This document shows positions 51,733 to 61,203 of a stretch of 64,000 nt of DNA, one piece after another (the stretch's first letter is position 1; the number at the start of each line of letters is the position of its first letter). This DNA comes from Vibrio sp. SCSIO 43136 (GTDB lineage: Bacteria > Pseudomonadota > Gammaproteobacteria > Enterobacterales > Vibrionaceae), in assembly GCF_023716565.1 (NCBI RefSeq), contig NZ_CP071849.1, positions 744,001-808,000 on the forward strand, given 5' to 3'. A program made the position numbers and the translations under genes. Under the pieces are notes generated by a model. The model saw only the letters and a list, made by a program, of their open reading frames with translations, made no database searches and was not told the origin of the DNA.

Positions 51733-52395
51733 GTGAAAAAAGTAGCTGTTGTTCTATCTGGTTGCGGTTTTTTGGATGGTGCTGAGATTCGTGAATCAGT
51801 ACTAACGCTATTAGCATTAAATATTGAGGGAATTGAGTTTGACATCTTTGCACCGGATATCGAGCAGTTTCACGTGGTTAACCACATAGAGGGAGCACCA
51901 ATTGAGGGTGTATCGAGAAATGTTTTACAAGAGGCAGCTCGTATTGCTCGAGGTGATATTAGTGCACTGGATAACCTAGTGGTTGATGAATATGACGGGC
52001 TTGTTATTCCTGGCGGTTTTGGAGTGGCAAAAAACTTATCTAACTTTGCATTTGATGGCGCCGATGGTGAAGTGATTTCTAGTGTTGGCCGCACGATAGA
52101 AAGCTTTAATAGCCATAATAAACCAATCGCAGCGGTATGTATTGCACCTAGTATTGTTGCCATGATTCTTGGGGAAAAGAAGCCGAGTTTGACCATTGGT
52201 AATGATATTGGTACTGCTTCAGAACTTGAGAAAACAGGAGCCATTCATAAAGAGTGTGCGACACGAGATTGCGTGGTTGATATCAATCACCTCTTGGTCT
52301 CCACACCTGCCTACATGGATGGTTCTGCGCAATTAAAAGATGTTTTTAGCGGTATAACGAAGACGGTGCAAGCGTTTGTACATCTAGCAAAGTGA
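51733..52395 (+). CDS. elbB: ElbB glyoxalase/DJ-1 superfamily protein
   Basis: A 220-residue protein matching ElbB (isoprenoid biosynthesis-associated glyoxalase) along its length: VVLSGCGFLDGAEIRESV, VVDEYDGLVIPGGFGVAKNL and the nucleophile elbow with Cys136 in AAVCIAPSIVAMIL. DJ-1/PfpI fold; glyoxalase III activity is reported for the E. coli homologue. GTG start with AGAGGA upstream. A strong terminator follows. Confidence 0.92.
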   Translation: MKKVAVVLSGCGFLDGAEIRESVLTLLALNIEGIEFDIFAPDIEQFHVVNHIEGAPIEGVSRNVLQEAARIARGDISALDNLVVDEYDGLVIPGGFGVAKNLSNFAFDGADGEVISSVGRTIESFNSHNKPIAAVCIAPSIVAMILGEKKPSLTIGNDIGTASELEKTGAIHKECATRDCVVDINHLLVSTPAYMDGSAQLKDVFSGITKTVQAFVHLAK

Positions 52396-52406
52396 TTTAA
52401 TAACAG

Positions 52407-52437
52407 ACCTCTTTGCACGTTAGTAAAGAGGTTTTTT
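52407..52437 (+). terminator. Terminator after elbB
   Basis: ACCTCTTT / AAAGAGGT stem with a ten-base loop, then TTTTT. It directly abuts the start of the broken phosphopantetheinyl transferase gene. Confidence 0.8.
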
Positions 52438-53024
52438 ATGTTTGATGACTTTACCCTTTTTTCCACACAAGACTCACCTTCACAATTTATTGAGGGTCAA
52501 GATACTTGGTTTCATGGTCCGACAGGCACTTATCTCACCCGATGTTACTATGAAAAACAACGTTTCCACACAGCACTTTTCCGCCAGCTTTCAATTGAAC
52601 TTCCTTTAGCTATTAAACGTAGCTCTATTGTTCGACAGCGTGAATTTTTGGCAGGACGGTGTGCAGCGAAGATCGCGATAACCGCCACGAATAGTTACGC
52701 TTCTGCCTATCAAGTGTGTGGGGGGGGTGGAGATAAACGGCAGCCAGTTTTTCCTAGTGAGCTAATTGGTTCCATACCTCACTCTAAAAATGAGGCTACA
52801 TGCGTGGTTCAGAGCGCAGAGCCGACGACCTCTACTGATATTATTTTAGGCATCGATGTCGAGCCCATCATCTCAGTACAAGGTTGTGATGTTATTGCAG
52901 ACGAGTATCTAATCAGAGCGAGCGCATGATGACATCGTAACTAGGCTTACAGCTAAACGAATGTGCGATCATTTTGCTATCAGCTAAAGAAAGCGTGTTT
53001 AAAGCCCTATCTCCTCTAGCTCGT
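52438..53024 (+). pseudogene. Phosphopantetheinyl transferase (EntD type), frameshifted
   Basis: The intact part (52438-52929) gives 163 residues with EntD-type motifs: RQREFLAGRCAAKIA, the IGSIPHSKNEATCVV segment, and IILGIDVEP with the catalytic Asp-x-Glu. It then stops. A one-base shift recovers DDIVTRL and a second shift recovers NECAIILLSAKESVFKALSP, the essential S-x-K-E-S motif. Two indels therefore separate the catalytic halves. No ribosome site precedes the ATG. A G8 run at 52720-52727 may also be an indel site. Intact family members load siderophore synthases. Confidence 0.75.
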
Positions 53025-53148
53025 CAGTTGTCAGATAGCTTTCAACTTCGTCTTTGTACGCCACTATCAATTGGTCACCGTACTCTTGTGTATCTCCGAA
53101 ACTTGAGAGTGGAATCCCAAGCAAAAGTATGACTAATAGTTGCTTCAT
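52999..53148 (-). CDS. Small exported protein, unknown
   Basis: A 49-residue protein with a likely signal peptide (MKQLLVILLLGIPLSSFG) and an acidic mature part ending ELEEIGL. GGAGG lies five bases upstream of the ATG at 53148. It overlaps the decayed 3' end of the transferase pseudogene on the other strand, which makes a real gene less certain. Confidence 0.45.
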   Translation of the reverse strand: MKQLLVILLLGIPLSSFGDTQEYGDQLIVAYKDEVESYLTTDELEEIGL

Positions 53149-53559
53149 TAACTCCTCCATGAGTTGGCTTGACGGTGTTAAAAATCCCATTTGAATTAGA
53201 CTATCACCTTCTTATAAACCTGGCTATTCATGCCGCAAGCCAATAATTTTCAAGTTAGATGAGACGTTAATCACACTCAATGGGCATTAATTTTGTCCCA
53301 TTTAGGACACATCACCCGCCAATTTGTCATACAAAAACTTGCACTAGCCCACAAAAAATTGCTGAGAAATCTATCAAGGTAAGAGCTTGGTCTCAAACGA
53401 GCCTTCTTTGGCTTATTTGTATTATTAAAATATGTATCATCGAGCTTAAGAAATAACTTGATGGGCTCACCCTTTGATAACCATGCACTATTGGGCTATC
53501 GAAAACGAGTTTGTCATACAAGGAAAATCATAGAGTTTCTAATTCTAGGTAACGGTGAA
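53149..53559. other. Intergenic region upstream of alginate lyase
   Basis: No gene seen. It holds a palindrome TGTCC-N6-GGACA at 53294-53309 and a 12-bp direct repeat TTTGTCATACAA at 53323-53334 and 53510-53521. These are candidate operator sites for the lyase gene. Confidence 0.4.
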
Positions 53560-55128
53560 ATGAAAAAAATCTATATTAAAAGTTTATTAGCATCCTCTGT
53601 ACTACTGGCGGTAGGCTGTAACAGCACTCCTGGTCCTGAAGCGCAAACTTTTGCCAACAATAAAGAGACGGGTGCACCTATCTCGACACCTGTTGAAATC
53701 ACTGCAAGCAGTCACGACGGTAACTCTGCAGATCGCCTTTTTGACGGCGACATCATGACTCGTTGGTCTTCAAATGGTGCGGGAGAGTACGCAACATTGG
53801 ACTACGGTTCAGTACAAGAGTTTGATGCGGTTCAAGCTGCCTTTAGTAAAGGTAATGAGCGTGTCACTATGTTTGACGTTCAAGTGAGCGTTGATGGTGA
53901 AAATTGGACGACTGTGCTAGCTGACCAGCAAAGTTCAGGACGCATCATCGGTCTAGAGCGTTTTCAATTTGAACCTGCTGTTCAAGCGCGTTACGTACGT
54001 TACGTTGGTAAGGGTAACAGCAAGAACCAATGGAACTCTGTGACTGAATTTGCGGCGGTTAACTGTAATGTTAATGCGTGCCCTTCAAGCCACATTGTGA
54101 CAGACGCAGTGGTTGCGGCGGAAGCGGAACTAATTGCTAAGATCAAAGCAGAAAACAAAGCTAAGAAAGAGGCAATGAAGAAACTTCGTAAGGGTGATTT
54201 CGGTGCTCCAGTCGTTCTTCCTTGTAAAACATCGGTATCGTGTGATCTTTCACAACCAATGGCTTACCCAACACTGCCTGAGACGCCAGTGGCTTCTAAC
54301 GCACCGGGCCAGAATTTTGACCTAACTCGTTGGAAACTAACAACACCATTTGATCACAACGGTGATGGTCGTGCAGACGATATTAACGAATGGGACCTAG
54401 CGAATGGCTTCCAACATCCTGATATCTTCTACACTGCGGATGATGGCGGCATGGTGTTTAAATCCTACGTGAAAGGTGCACGTACGTCTAAAAACACGAA
54501 ATATGCTCGTACCGAGTTGCGTACCATGCTTCGTGCTGGTGAAAAATCTCATAGCACTAAGGGTGTAAATCCAAACAACTGGGTATTTAGCTCTGCACCA
54601 ATTGAAGATCAAAAAGCGGCTGGCGGCGTAGACGGTACGCTAACAGCGGAATTGAAGATTGACCATGCAACGACGACGGGTGAATCTCACGAAGTAGGCC
54701 GTTTCATTATCGGACAGATCCACGACCAAGATGATGAGCCTATCCGCCTTTACTACCGCAAACTTCCTGATCAACCAACAGGTAGTGTTTACTTTGCCCA
54801 CGAAAAAACGTCTACGGGTGATGAAGACTTCTACAACCTATTGGGTGATATGACGGCAGAGATCGGTGAAGACGGTATCGCATTAGGTGAGAAGTTCGGC
54901 TACATCATTGATGTGAAGGGCAACACTATGACAGTAACACTGACTCGCGAAGGCAAGGAAGACATCGTTCAAGTTGTAGACATGAGTGATAGTGGTTACG
55001 ACGAAGGTGGCCGTTACATGTACTTCAAGGCTGGTCTATATAACCAGAACTTGAATGGCGAACCAGACGATTACTCTCAAGCGACTTTCTACAAACTGAC
55101 TCAAACGTTTGGCAAGTACCAAGAATAA
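53560..55128 (+). CDS. Alginate lyase lipoprotein (CBM32 + PL7)
   Basis: A 522-residue lipoprotein. The signal MKKIYIKSLLASSVLLAVGC gives lipobox Cys20. An F5/8 type C / CBM32 domain follows (about 40-160: DGNSADRLFDGDIMTRWSSN). After a charged linker comes the PL7 lyase domain (about 245-522) with ARTELRTML, FIIGQIHDQ and YFKAGLYNQN, the three active-site strands of PL7. It cleaves alginate by beta-elimination at the outer membrane. An upstream frame extension is rejected because it precedes the signal peptide. Fits a marine Vibrio that grows on brown algae. Confidence 0.93.
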   Translation: MKKIYIKSLLASSVLLAVGCNSTPGPEAQTFANNKETGAPISTPVEITASSHDGNSADRLFDGDIMTRWSSNGAGEYATLDYGSVQEFDAVQAAFSKGNERVTMFDVQVSVDGENWTTVLADQQSSGRIIGLERFQFEPAVQARYVRYVGKGNSKNQWNSVTEFAAVNCNVNACPSSHIVTDAVVAAEAELIAKIKAENKAKKEAMKKLRKGDFGAPVVLPCKTSVSCDLSQPMAYPTLPETPVASNAPGQNFDLTRWKLTTPFDHNGDGRADDINEWDLANGFQHPDIFYTADDGGMVFKSYVKGARTSKNTKYARTELRTMLRAGEKSHSTKGVNPNNWVFSSAPIEDQKAAGGVDGTLTAELKIDHATTTGESHEVGRFIIGQIHDQDDEPIRLYYRKLPDQPTGSVYFAHEKTSTGDEDFYNLLGDMTAEIGEDGIALGEKFGYIIDVKGNTMTVTLTREGKEDIVQVVDMSDSGYDEGGRYMYFKAGLYNQNLNGEPDDYSQATFYKLTQTFGKYQE

Positions 55129-55165
55129 TATTCGTCACTTATAATTCCAGCCAATTAAGTGACCA

Positions 55166-55195
55166 AGCCTGATCCCTCGCGGATCAGGCTTTTTT
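55166..55195 (+). terminator. Terminator after alginate lyase
   Basis: AGCCTGATCC / GGATCAGGCT stem with a five-base loop followed by TTTTT. Confidence 0.9.
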
Positions 55196-55330
55196 ATTAA
55201 TTCAGTGCCTTAGTGCAGCATTCTATGTAGTGCAGATTGGCAACTGGGTCACATATCGACGGATAATTTGAGCCTTCAATGACTTATTGTCATACACGCC
55301 TGCTAAATTTAATTAGTAGGAGGTGTGCTT

Positions 55331-55894
55331 ATGTGGATGTTAGTTGTTGGGTTGTTGCTTTGGAGCCTGGTTCACTTCATTCCTAGTTTGGCCGCAGAAC
55401 AGAGGCAGCGATGGATAGATAGTAAAGGCGAGGGAAGTTATAAGGGACTATTTTCGATATTAGTTTTAGCGGCACTTGCTTTGATCATCCTCGGTTGGCG
55501 TTCAACGCTGCCTGAAGTGGTCTATTTTGCTCCCGCAACACTGAGAATGTTAGCAGGCCCTTTGATGTTAGGTGCGGTTGTATTAATGCTGGTTTCAGTG
55601 ATCCCTTGTGGATTGAAACGAGTCTTGAGGCATCCTCAATTACTATCAGTTTTGCTTTGGTCATTAGCTCACCTACTCAGCAATGGGGAGGTACGTTCAA
55701 TCGTATTGTTTGGCGGCTTTGCGGTTTGGTCGTTTGTACAGATCCGCCTCATCAATAAAAGGACGCCACATTGGGATCGCCCACCCGAGCGACCTATCTA
55801 TACCGATATCATTGTTATTCTAATCAGTATTGGTGTTTATTACTTGGTTGCTCGCTACGCTCACTTCTACCTTTCAGGTATGCCACTGATCTAA
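55331..55894 (+). CDS. NnrU family membrane protein
   Basis: A 187-residue NnrU/DUF family inner-membrane protein with about five helices. Typical marks: LLLWSLVHFIPSLA near the start, ATLRMLAGPLMLGAVVLML, and HPQLLSVLLWSLAHLLSNGE with conserved His residues. Homologues are linked to nitrite/nitric oxide reduction in some bacteria and to heme-type isomerase relatives; function here unknown. AGGAGG is seven bases upstream of the ATG at 55331; the GTG at 55325 is too close to it. Confidence 0.85.
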   Translation: MWMLVVGLLLWSLVHFIPSLAAEQRQRWIDSKGEGSYKGLFSILVLAALALIILGWRSTLPEVVYFAPATLRMLAGPLMLGAVVLMLVSVIPCGLKRVLRHPQLLSVLLWSLAHLLSNGEVRSIVLFGGFAVWSFVQIRLINKRTPHWDRPPERPIYTDIIVILISIGVYYLVARYAHFYLSGMPLI

Positions 55895-55902
55895 ATAAAA
55901 AA

Positions 55903-55929
55903 GCCAGCATATCTAAACGATATGCCGGC
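55903..55929 (-). terminator. Leftward terminator
   Basis: GCCAGCATATC / GATATGCCGGC stem (one mismatch), five-base loop, T-run leftward. It ends the large lipoprotein transcript, close to the end of the NnrU gene. Confidence 0.75.
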
Positions 55930-55961
55930 AAACCTTAGCGTAGCTATCGGCGGTGGTATAA

Positions 55962-57734
55962 CTATTTGATTCTCACCAATGCAAACCCGGCAGGTTCATT
56001 ACTGGTTTGAGTGTATCTGCCCATCAAGGCAAACAGATGTCCCGCTTGGCTTTCGAAGATGTATTCCACTCCTGCGTTCCAATCACTGCCATTTTCCCGT
56101 ACTACCGGGTCAGGAATTGAATTTAATTGAATATGGCTGTCTTGAGTAAGCGTTCTAATCTCATAGGTTGGGTAGCCTAGTGCAATGTGTACATTGTCTC
56201 CTGACTGATAGAGTGACAAAAGATCCGGCTTTACAACGAAACCATTCTGGTCGGTAAATGATGGGATTGGTAATTGATTAGTTAAGCTCCACGGTATGGC
56301 ATCAACTGGGTAATATTCACCGTTTGAGATGTATAGGTATTTGTTGTCTAGCCAAAAGGTCTTTTTGTTGTTGAGATGTGGTAGATACTCACTTTGTGGG
56401 TAGTCTTTCCAGTTGCCATTCTCTAAATCTGTCACGGATAATGACGCAGGACTGTTGTTGTGAATACTGATCAACGAGCCACCTAAAGATGAGAACTTAA
56501 CATCCGCCAACCCCATATAATCAAGAGAGTCTTTCAACTCCTGAGCATAAGTCGCAAGGTTAGTTCGCTCAACTAGGTCTTGAGCGTAGCTGTCACTGAA
56601 AGCAAAAAGATCATCACGTCGAACCGCTACTTGAGCACTGTAAAGTGAGCTTGGGTAACTGGTTAGCGTTGAAGCTGCATAGTTAGTTGGGTTTAGGTCG
56701 ATCACGCTAACCTGTGAGTTATGGCTGATAGCGACACGTCCCAACTTAGCTAATTGATCGACGGAAAGATCCTGTGCGTAATTCGGTAAGGCGATACTAT
56801 GAGTTTGGTCTTCACTAATATCATAGATATACAGGGCGTCGGTCGGCGTGCTCGACGTCATCAGCAATACATCCAGTCCTTTGACGTACTCAACATCTAA
56901 CACATTATGTTGGTAAATCTTGGTCTGATTGAGAGCTATTGCATTGTCAGTTTCTGCGGTTGGTGTTGTCACTTGGTAGGATAGAGGCACCGAGATCGGG
57001 CTTCCTTTAATCGGAAAGTTACACCATTCGTCGTAGCAGACATCGATAGAGACATTGCTATTGTAGTTACCGACTTCAAAGTTGGCAGGTAGCATCAGGT
57101 CATAATTGAGCTGATACTGATCGCCACTGCTTTGTGATAGATAAACGTGGTTTAGGTAGGCTTTCCCTGTAGACCGTTTCAGTGTGAGAAGAGATGGGTC
57201 AGTACCCTGATAGGTGACTCCGATATTTTTGATATTATCGTCTACGTTATGGGTATTTTGGGGATGTGAGAAGCTCAAATTCGCTGCTGCACTGTTTTTG
57301 GCGATTCTCTCTTCAAGTATCACATTGAGGTTTACGTCGGCAACGATAGGGGAACCGGACAAATGCTCGTTACAAGCTTGATCGTAACAGGCGGCGAAAT
57401 AGACTTTAGTCGTGCTTTGTCCTTCCGCCATTTGGTAACCCGGCGGGAAATAGACGCTGATATAGCCACCTGTTTCAGTGGTGAAAATCATATCTGCGGT
57501 AACTGGGTGTTGCGAGTCCGCAACAGTAGAAATATACACAGTCCGATCGGTCTTACCGCGAGAATCAATCGGAATACGTACATCGGTTCCTGTCATCACG
57601 TTACTAGTGACAGAAAAGTTAGTTTGAGATGAATAAACACTGATCCCATTACTAGAAGAGCCGCCGTCGCTACCTCCTCCTCCACCACAACCTGCTAAAG
57701 TCGCCACGCTGAGCGCTACAATCCCTACACGCAT
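55962..57734 (-). CDS. Large lipoprotein with duplicated Ig-like module and propeller-like region
   Basis: A 590-residue lipoprotein (MRVGIVALSVATLAGC, Cys16; then a Gly/Ser linker). Two related beta modules span about 40-140 and 150-260. Each ends with the same pattern: FAACYDQACNEHLSGSPI and IDVCYDEWCNFPIKGSPI, with a C-Y-D-x-x-C pair that may form a disulfide. The C-terminal 320 residues have repeated short strands like a beta-propeller. No enzymatic motif. GGAG precedes the ATG. Outer-membrane or surface role inferred. Confidence 0.7.
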   Translation of the reverse strand: MRVGIVALSVATLAGCGGGGGSDGGSSSNGISVYSSQTNFSVTSNVMTGTDVRIPIDSRGKTDRTVYISTVADSQHPVTADMIFTTETGGYISVYFPPGYQMAEGQSTTKVYFAACYDQACNEHLSGSPIVADVNLNVILEERIAKNSAAANLSFSHPQNTHNVDDNIKNIGVTYQGTDPSLLTLKRSTGKAYLNHVYLSQSSGDQYQLNYDLMLPANFEVGNYNSNVSIDVCYDEWCNFPIKGSPISVPLSYQVTTPTAETDNAIALNQTKIYQHNVLDVEYVKGLDVLLMTSSTPTDALYIYDISEDQTHSIALPNYAQDLSVDQLAKLGRVAISHNSQVSVIDLNPTNYAASTLTSYPSSLYSAQVAVRRDDLFAFSDSYAQDLVERTNLATYAQELKDSLDYMGLADVKFSSLGGSLISIHNNSPASLSVTDLENGNWKDYPQSEYLPHLNNKKTFWLDNKYLYISNGEYYPVDAIPWSLTNQLPIPSFTDQNGFVVKPDLLSLYQSGDNVHIALGYPTYEIRTLTQDSHIQLNSIPDPVVRENGSDWNAGVEYIFESQAGHLFALMGRYTQTSNEPAGFALVRIK

Positions 57735-57912
57735 ATATACTCCAATTGTTAATTAACTAACTAATTGACTGGATTGTCTTTTTACCGTGCAGTAGTTCAA
57801 TTGTTTCATAAGGTGTTTTCGACGCACTTCTCTTTTTAGCTCAACAAATTTCGAGCCATTTCATAAAAGCAAAGTACGGTAAAAGTAGGGAATGATTTTT
57901 GAAAGGTAGTAG
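57735..57912. other. Short intergenic region
   Basis: No gene or clear signal beyond the promoter region of the lipoprotein gene. Confidence 0.3.
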
Positions 57913-58410
57913 TTAGATTGAAATATCGAGCATGCTTCCAATCATGTCATTGTTTCGTTGTACAACACTAGTGCCAACACTATTGTATTGTTTGGCTTGG
58001 TTGAGTTTTACCGCAGACTCAGTAAGAGACGCAGCTTCGCGACGTTTAGCGTCTTCGAGCTCTTTACGATCATTAATATCGCGCTGCTCTTGCGCCGATG
58101 CCACAGAATCTCCCTGTCTTTGAATTTCTTCGGTGGATTGCTGCTGAGATTCAACTTGCTGAAGCTCTTGTTCTTGCTTGGATTGGTTCTCTTCGATACG
58201 TGCAGTTTCTTGTCTTGCTCGCTCTAATTGAGATTCAAGGCGGGTTTCTTCGAGGCGGGCGGACTCAAGGCGTTCTTTTTCGAGTCGGGCTTCTTCAACA
58301 CGTGCACGTTCCTGAAGTGCTTTTTGATTAAGCTCCTCAGTTGCTTGGTTAGCCATAGTTTGCGATTTCTGCAAAATTGACTGACCTGACGTGATTGAAG
58401 GGATGGCCAT
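57913..58410 (-). CDS. Coiled-coil protein, unknown
   Basis: A 165-residue protein dominated by a long charged helix (about 25-125) of repeated EEARLEKERLESARLEETR type segments. The N terminus (MAIPSITSGQSILQKSQTMA) and C terminus (GTSVVQRNNDMIGSMLDISI) resemble short flagellar or secretion-associated end motifs, but no family is firm. AGGAGAAAACT directly precedes the ATG at 58410, so the upstream extension to 58464 is rejected. Confidence 0.7.
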   Translation of the reverse strand: MAIPSITSGQSILQKSQTMANQATEELNQKALQERARVEEARLEKERLESARLEETRLESQLERARQETARIEENQSKQEQELQQVESQQQSTEEIQRQGDSVASAQEQRDINDRKELEDAKRREAASLTESAVKLNQAKQYNSVGTSVVQRNNDMIGSMLDISI

Positions 58411-58561
58411 AGTTTTCTCCTGCGTCCTTACTACAAGATTAATATTTGTCCAGTCGATGTGCAAATAAATCGAGTAATTTTTGTACGAATGGAAGTAAAC
58501 TTTGGTGGGAGAGGGACGGGAAAAACTCGTTAATCTGGACGACTAACGAGTTTCACTGTAT

Positions 58562-58780
58562 TCAGTTTTTAAAAAGGGCTCCGATGGCTTGTAACTCTTC
58601 ATCGGTCAACTCAACAGGTGAGCTTTTGGAATCGAGCTTGCCTTCGATCTCTTGCCTTAGCATCTTAAGTTGCTGTGGTGAAAGCTCGGCAACTTTTGAT
58701 CTAAGCTGTTCAAATTGTTGCGTTGGCATGGTGGCTACCCCTTTAGCGCATTGCTCTAAACGTTCAACAGTCAAGTACAT
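58562..58780 (-). CDS. Small helical protein, unknown
   Basis: A 72-residue helical protein (MYLTVERLEQCAKGVATMPT, ending EELQAIGALFKN). GAGGTAAGAG precedes the ATG. Separate from the coiled-coil gene by about 150 bp; same direction. Not recognised. Confidence 0.6.
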   Translation of the reverse strand: MYLTVERLEQCAKGVATMPTQQFEQLRSKVAELSPQQLKMLRQEIEGKLDSKSSPVELTDEELQAIGALFKN

Positions 58781-58890
58781 CTCTTACCTCGCCTGTATGT
58801 TTTGTTCTTCTCCACTATATGATTGTACAAATAAACTTTTGTTCACTTTTTGTCAGGAAAAATTTGAGCAATGCAATAAGTAGACGCAGA

Positions 58891-61056
58891 TCACGATTTT
58901 TTATGCACTTGATGGGCAAACATTGCAGCCAATTGATGTAATTCTGGCAACATACGGTAGATTAGGTGAAGTTGTTGCAAAATGAGTTTTACGGACCCTT
59001 CATCTTCCTCACGCCATTCAGATAGACGCTGTTCAATATTAGCGTCATCTTCGATTTTTAGTTTGCAATGCTCACATTTGTGGTTCAATTCGTGATTGAG
59101 CGCTTCTAGGTGTTGGTGGATCAATCGATGGGCTTGCATGATCAATTGATGCTTGGAATCATCTTCAATCAAAGTTCGATGAGCACCAAGGGCTGAAATG
59201 TAGCTTAGCAGCGCATGGTTCAAGGTTAAGAATCGGAAACTCTCATCGACGGCAGTGCGATATTTTCCCGGCTCCACCAACATATTACTGATGGATGAAC
59301 TGAGATCGGCATCTTTGTTATGTGCGTCGCGTCGCGCTATTCGGTAGGCGAGACTATCGCGCTTACCGATACGGTATTGGCCGATGATTTGCGCCAAGTA
59401 ACTTTGGTTGGCCAGCACTGAGTTAGCCATTACCTTGTGCAGCTTGCTTGAGTGCCAGTCCGGCAAAATGTAAATGACGGCAAGTACTGCTAAGGCGCAG
59501 CCAATTAAGGTATCGGCTAATCTTGGCAATACCACCGCATAACCCTCACCTTGCTGATTGAAACAAAACAGTACCAACAAAGTAATAAATGCCGTTGCAA
59601 AGCCGTAGTTATTAATCCGAAATGCAAAGAATAAAATGCCAGATATGACGATAAACACCAACTGGCTTTCAGATGTTGGGAAGAAGGTAAGCAGGGGAAC
59701 ACCGACCAACAAACCTGCGATGGTACCAATCACCCTTGCTGTGAGTTTTTGTCGAGTTGCACTGTAGTTTGGCTGACAAACGAACAAAGTCGTCAGCAAA
59801 ATCCAGTATCCATTCTCGATATTAAAGCCCTGAATGATCCCGTAACCAGCCGTTAAAGCTAAAGACATGCGAATGGCATGACGAAATAGGATGGATTCTG
59901 TGGTGAAATTGGCCCTAATACGTTGCCACATAGCACGGGGAGTATGAGCTGTCGTGTCATCCAAGATTTCGTCGTGTTCATTATGTCTTACGTCAGGGTT
60001 GCTAACATTGCTAAGTTGCTGCTCAACGGTTGCGAGGTTTTGAAACAAATAGTGAAGTTGGTTTAGAAGCGGGTTCCAATCGGCACGCTGTTGTTCTGAC
60101 AAAAACTTTAAAGAATCCTGTGCGTGGCTCAGTGCAGAACCACTCTCTTTGTTGTGTTGATATTGTGTTCCTAGCATCAGTGATCGAGCGATCTCTCGAC
60201 AAGCCTGCGCTTGAGTATGCATGACGTGCTTAAATCGAAACAGCACATCGCTGTGATAGAACTGAGACGCAAGATCCTGATAACGATAATGGGTTGAGCT
60301 GCTTCGTTCATGAATATCTTGAGCGATAAAGTAGATATTTAGGAAGCGATCACTAGGCCCATCAACATGACCACGACGTGAACGTGACAACAAGGTGGCT
60401 TTGGTCGCATTAAGTGACTGAACTGTAGCGGCATTTAAGTTTGCCTCACGAATGCGGTGTGGCTGTGGTACTAGGTCATTGACTGGGTGGAAAAGCTCGC
60501 TTTTGACTTCCAAATAGTTTGCAAGCTGGTTGAATAGTGTCGCCAAATTTTGCTGCACAGGTTGCAGTGGCCAAAAGATTTGCCAAATCATGGATATTAG
60601 ATAGTACCAGGCACTGCCTAATAACAGCATCAATGGCTGGAACCACAAGTTTGGACTCGTGTCCGCACCGAGCATCGTATAGATGGCTATGAGCAGTGAC
60701 CCGAAAGCAATACTCGCATATCTCGGACCAATGGCTCCAAGCATGATAAAAGTGAACGTGGAGACAAACAGGCCTAAAGCAAACCAAATGGGCGCATCGA
60801 ATAGAAATTCGGTAGAGAAAGCCGCCAATGCGAAACAAATAAATGTCAAGACTAATGCTTTGATCCGACCCCAAAAACTATCGTCAGTTTCTGCAAGCGC
60901 AGCGGCGATAACACCGAGGATGAGGGGAATAATGGCACTGTTGGCATTAAACCACTCGCAGCCAACCACGATGCCAATAAGTGCAATAGCGATACGAACA
61001 CTATAGTTGATGGTTTTATTTGCCCAATACTGGCGTAGATTAGCGATAGCAGACAC
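58891..61056 (-). CDS. yccS: YccS/FUSC family inner-membrane protein
   Basis: A 721-residue protein. Two blocks of transmembrane helices (about 15-140 and 365-490) are each followed by a helical cytoplasmic region. The FUSC motif is in LIGCALAVLAVIYILPDW; YASIAFGSLLIAIYTMLGAD is the YccS mark. Homologues are fusaric-acid-resistance-like transporters with unknown substrate. The GTG at 61056 gives a length equal to E. coli YccS; the frame extends to a TTG at 61140 that adds 28 residues. Divergent from helD with about 150 bp between starts. Confidence 0.85.
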   Translation of the reverse strand: MSAIANLRQYWANKTINYSVRIAIALIGIVVGCEWFNANSAIIPLILGVIAAALAETDDSFWGRIKALVLTFICFALAAFSTEFLFDAPIWFALGLFVSTFTFIMLGAIGPRYASIAFGSLLIAIYTMLGADTSPNLWFQPLMLLLGSAWYYLISMIWQIFWPLQPVQQNLATLFNQLANYLEVKSELFHPVNDLVPQPHRIREANLNAATVQSLNATKATLLSRSRRGHVDGPSDRFLNIYFIAQDIHERSSSTHYRYQDLASQFYHSDVLFRFKHVMHTQAQACREIARSLMLGTQYQHNKESGSALSHAQDSLKFLSEQQRADWNPLLNQLHYLFQNLATVEQQLSNVSNPDVRHNEHDEILDDTTAHTPRAMWQRIRANFTTESILFRHAIRMSLALTAGYGIIQGFNIENGYWILLTTLFVCQPNYSATRQKLTARVIGTIAGLLVGVPLLTFFPTSESQLVFIVISGILFFAFRINNYGFATAFITLLVLFCFNQQGEGYAVVLPRLADTLIGCALAVLAVIYILPDWHSSKLHKVMANSVLANQSYLAQIIGQYRIGKRDSLAYRIARRDAHNKDADLSSSISNMLVEPGKYRTAVDESFRFLTLNHALLSYISALGAHRTLIEDDSKHQLIMQAHRLIHQHLEALNHELNHKCEHCKLKIEDDANIEQRLSEWREEDEGSVKLILQQLHLIYRMLPELHQLAAMFAHQVHKKS

Positions 61057-61203
61057 GGTAACTCGAGTTAAGCTGGAAAAAGCGAATAATAGCAAGGCTA
61101 TCGGTCGTTGCTCACTAAAGCAAATCAAAAAAAGTATCAAGTGACGGTTTCTTAAACGAAAATCATGCTTTAAATTGTCCTTATCATCAGGGTGTAATAA
61201 GAT

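Noticed and set aside
53458..53559. N-terminal extension of the alginate lyase frame
   Set aside because: A lipoprotein signal must start at the ATG at 53560; the extension would bury it.
61057..61140. N-terminal extension of the YccS protein to a TTG
   Set aside because: The extra 28 residues have no counterpart in E. coli YccS and no ribosome site; the GTG at 61056 gives the family length.
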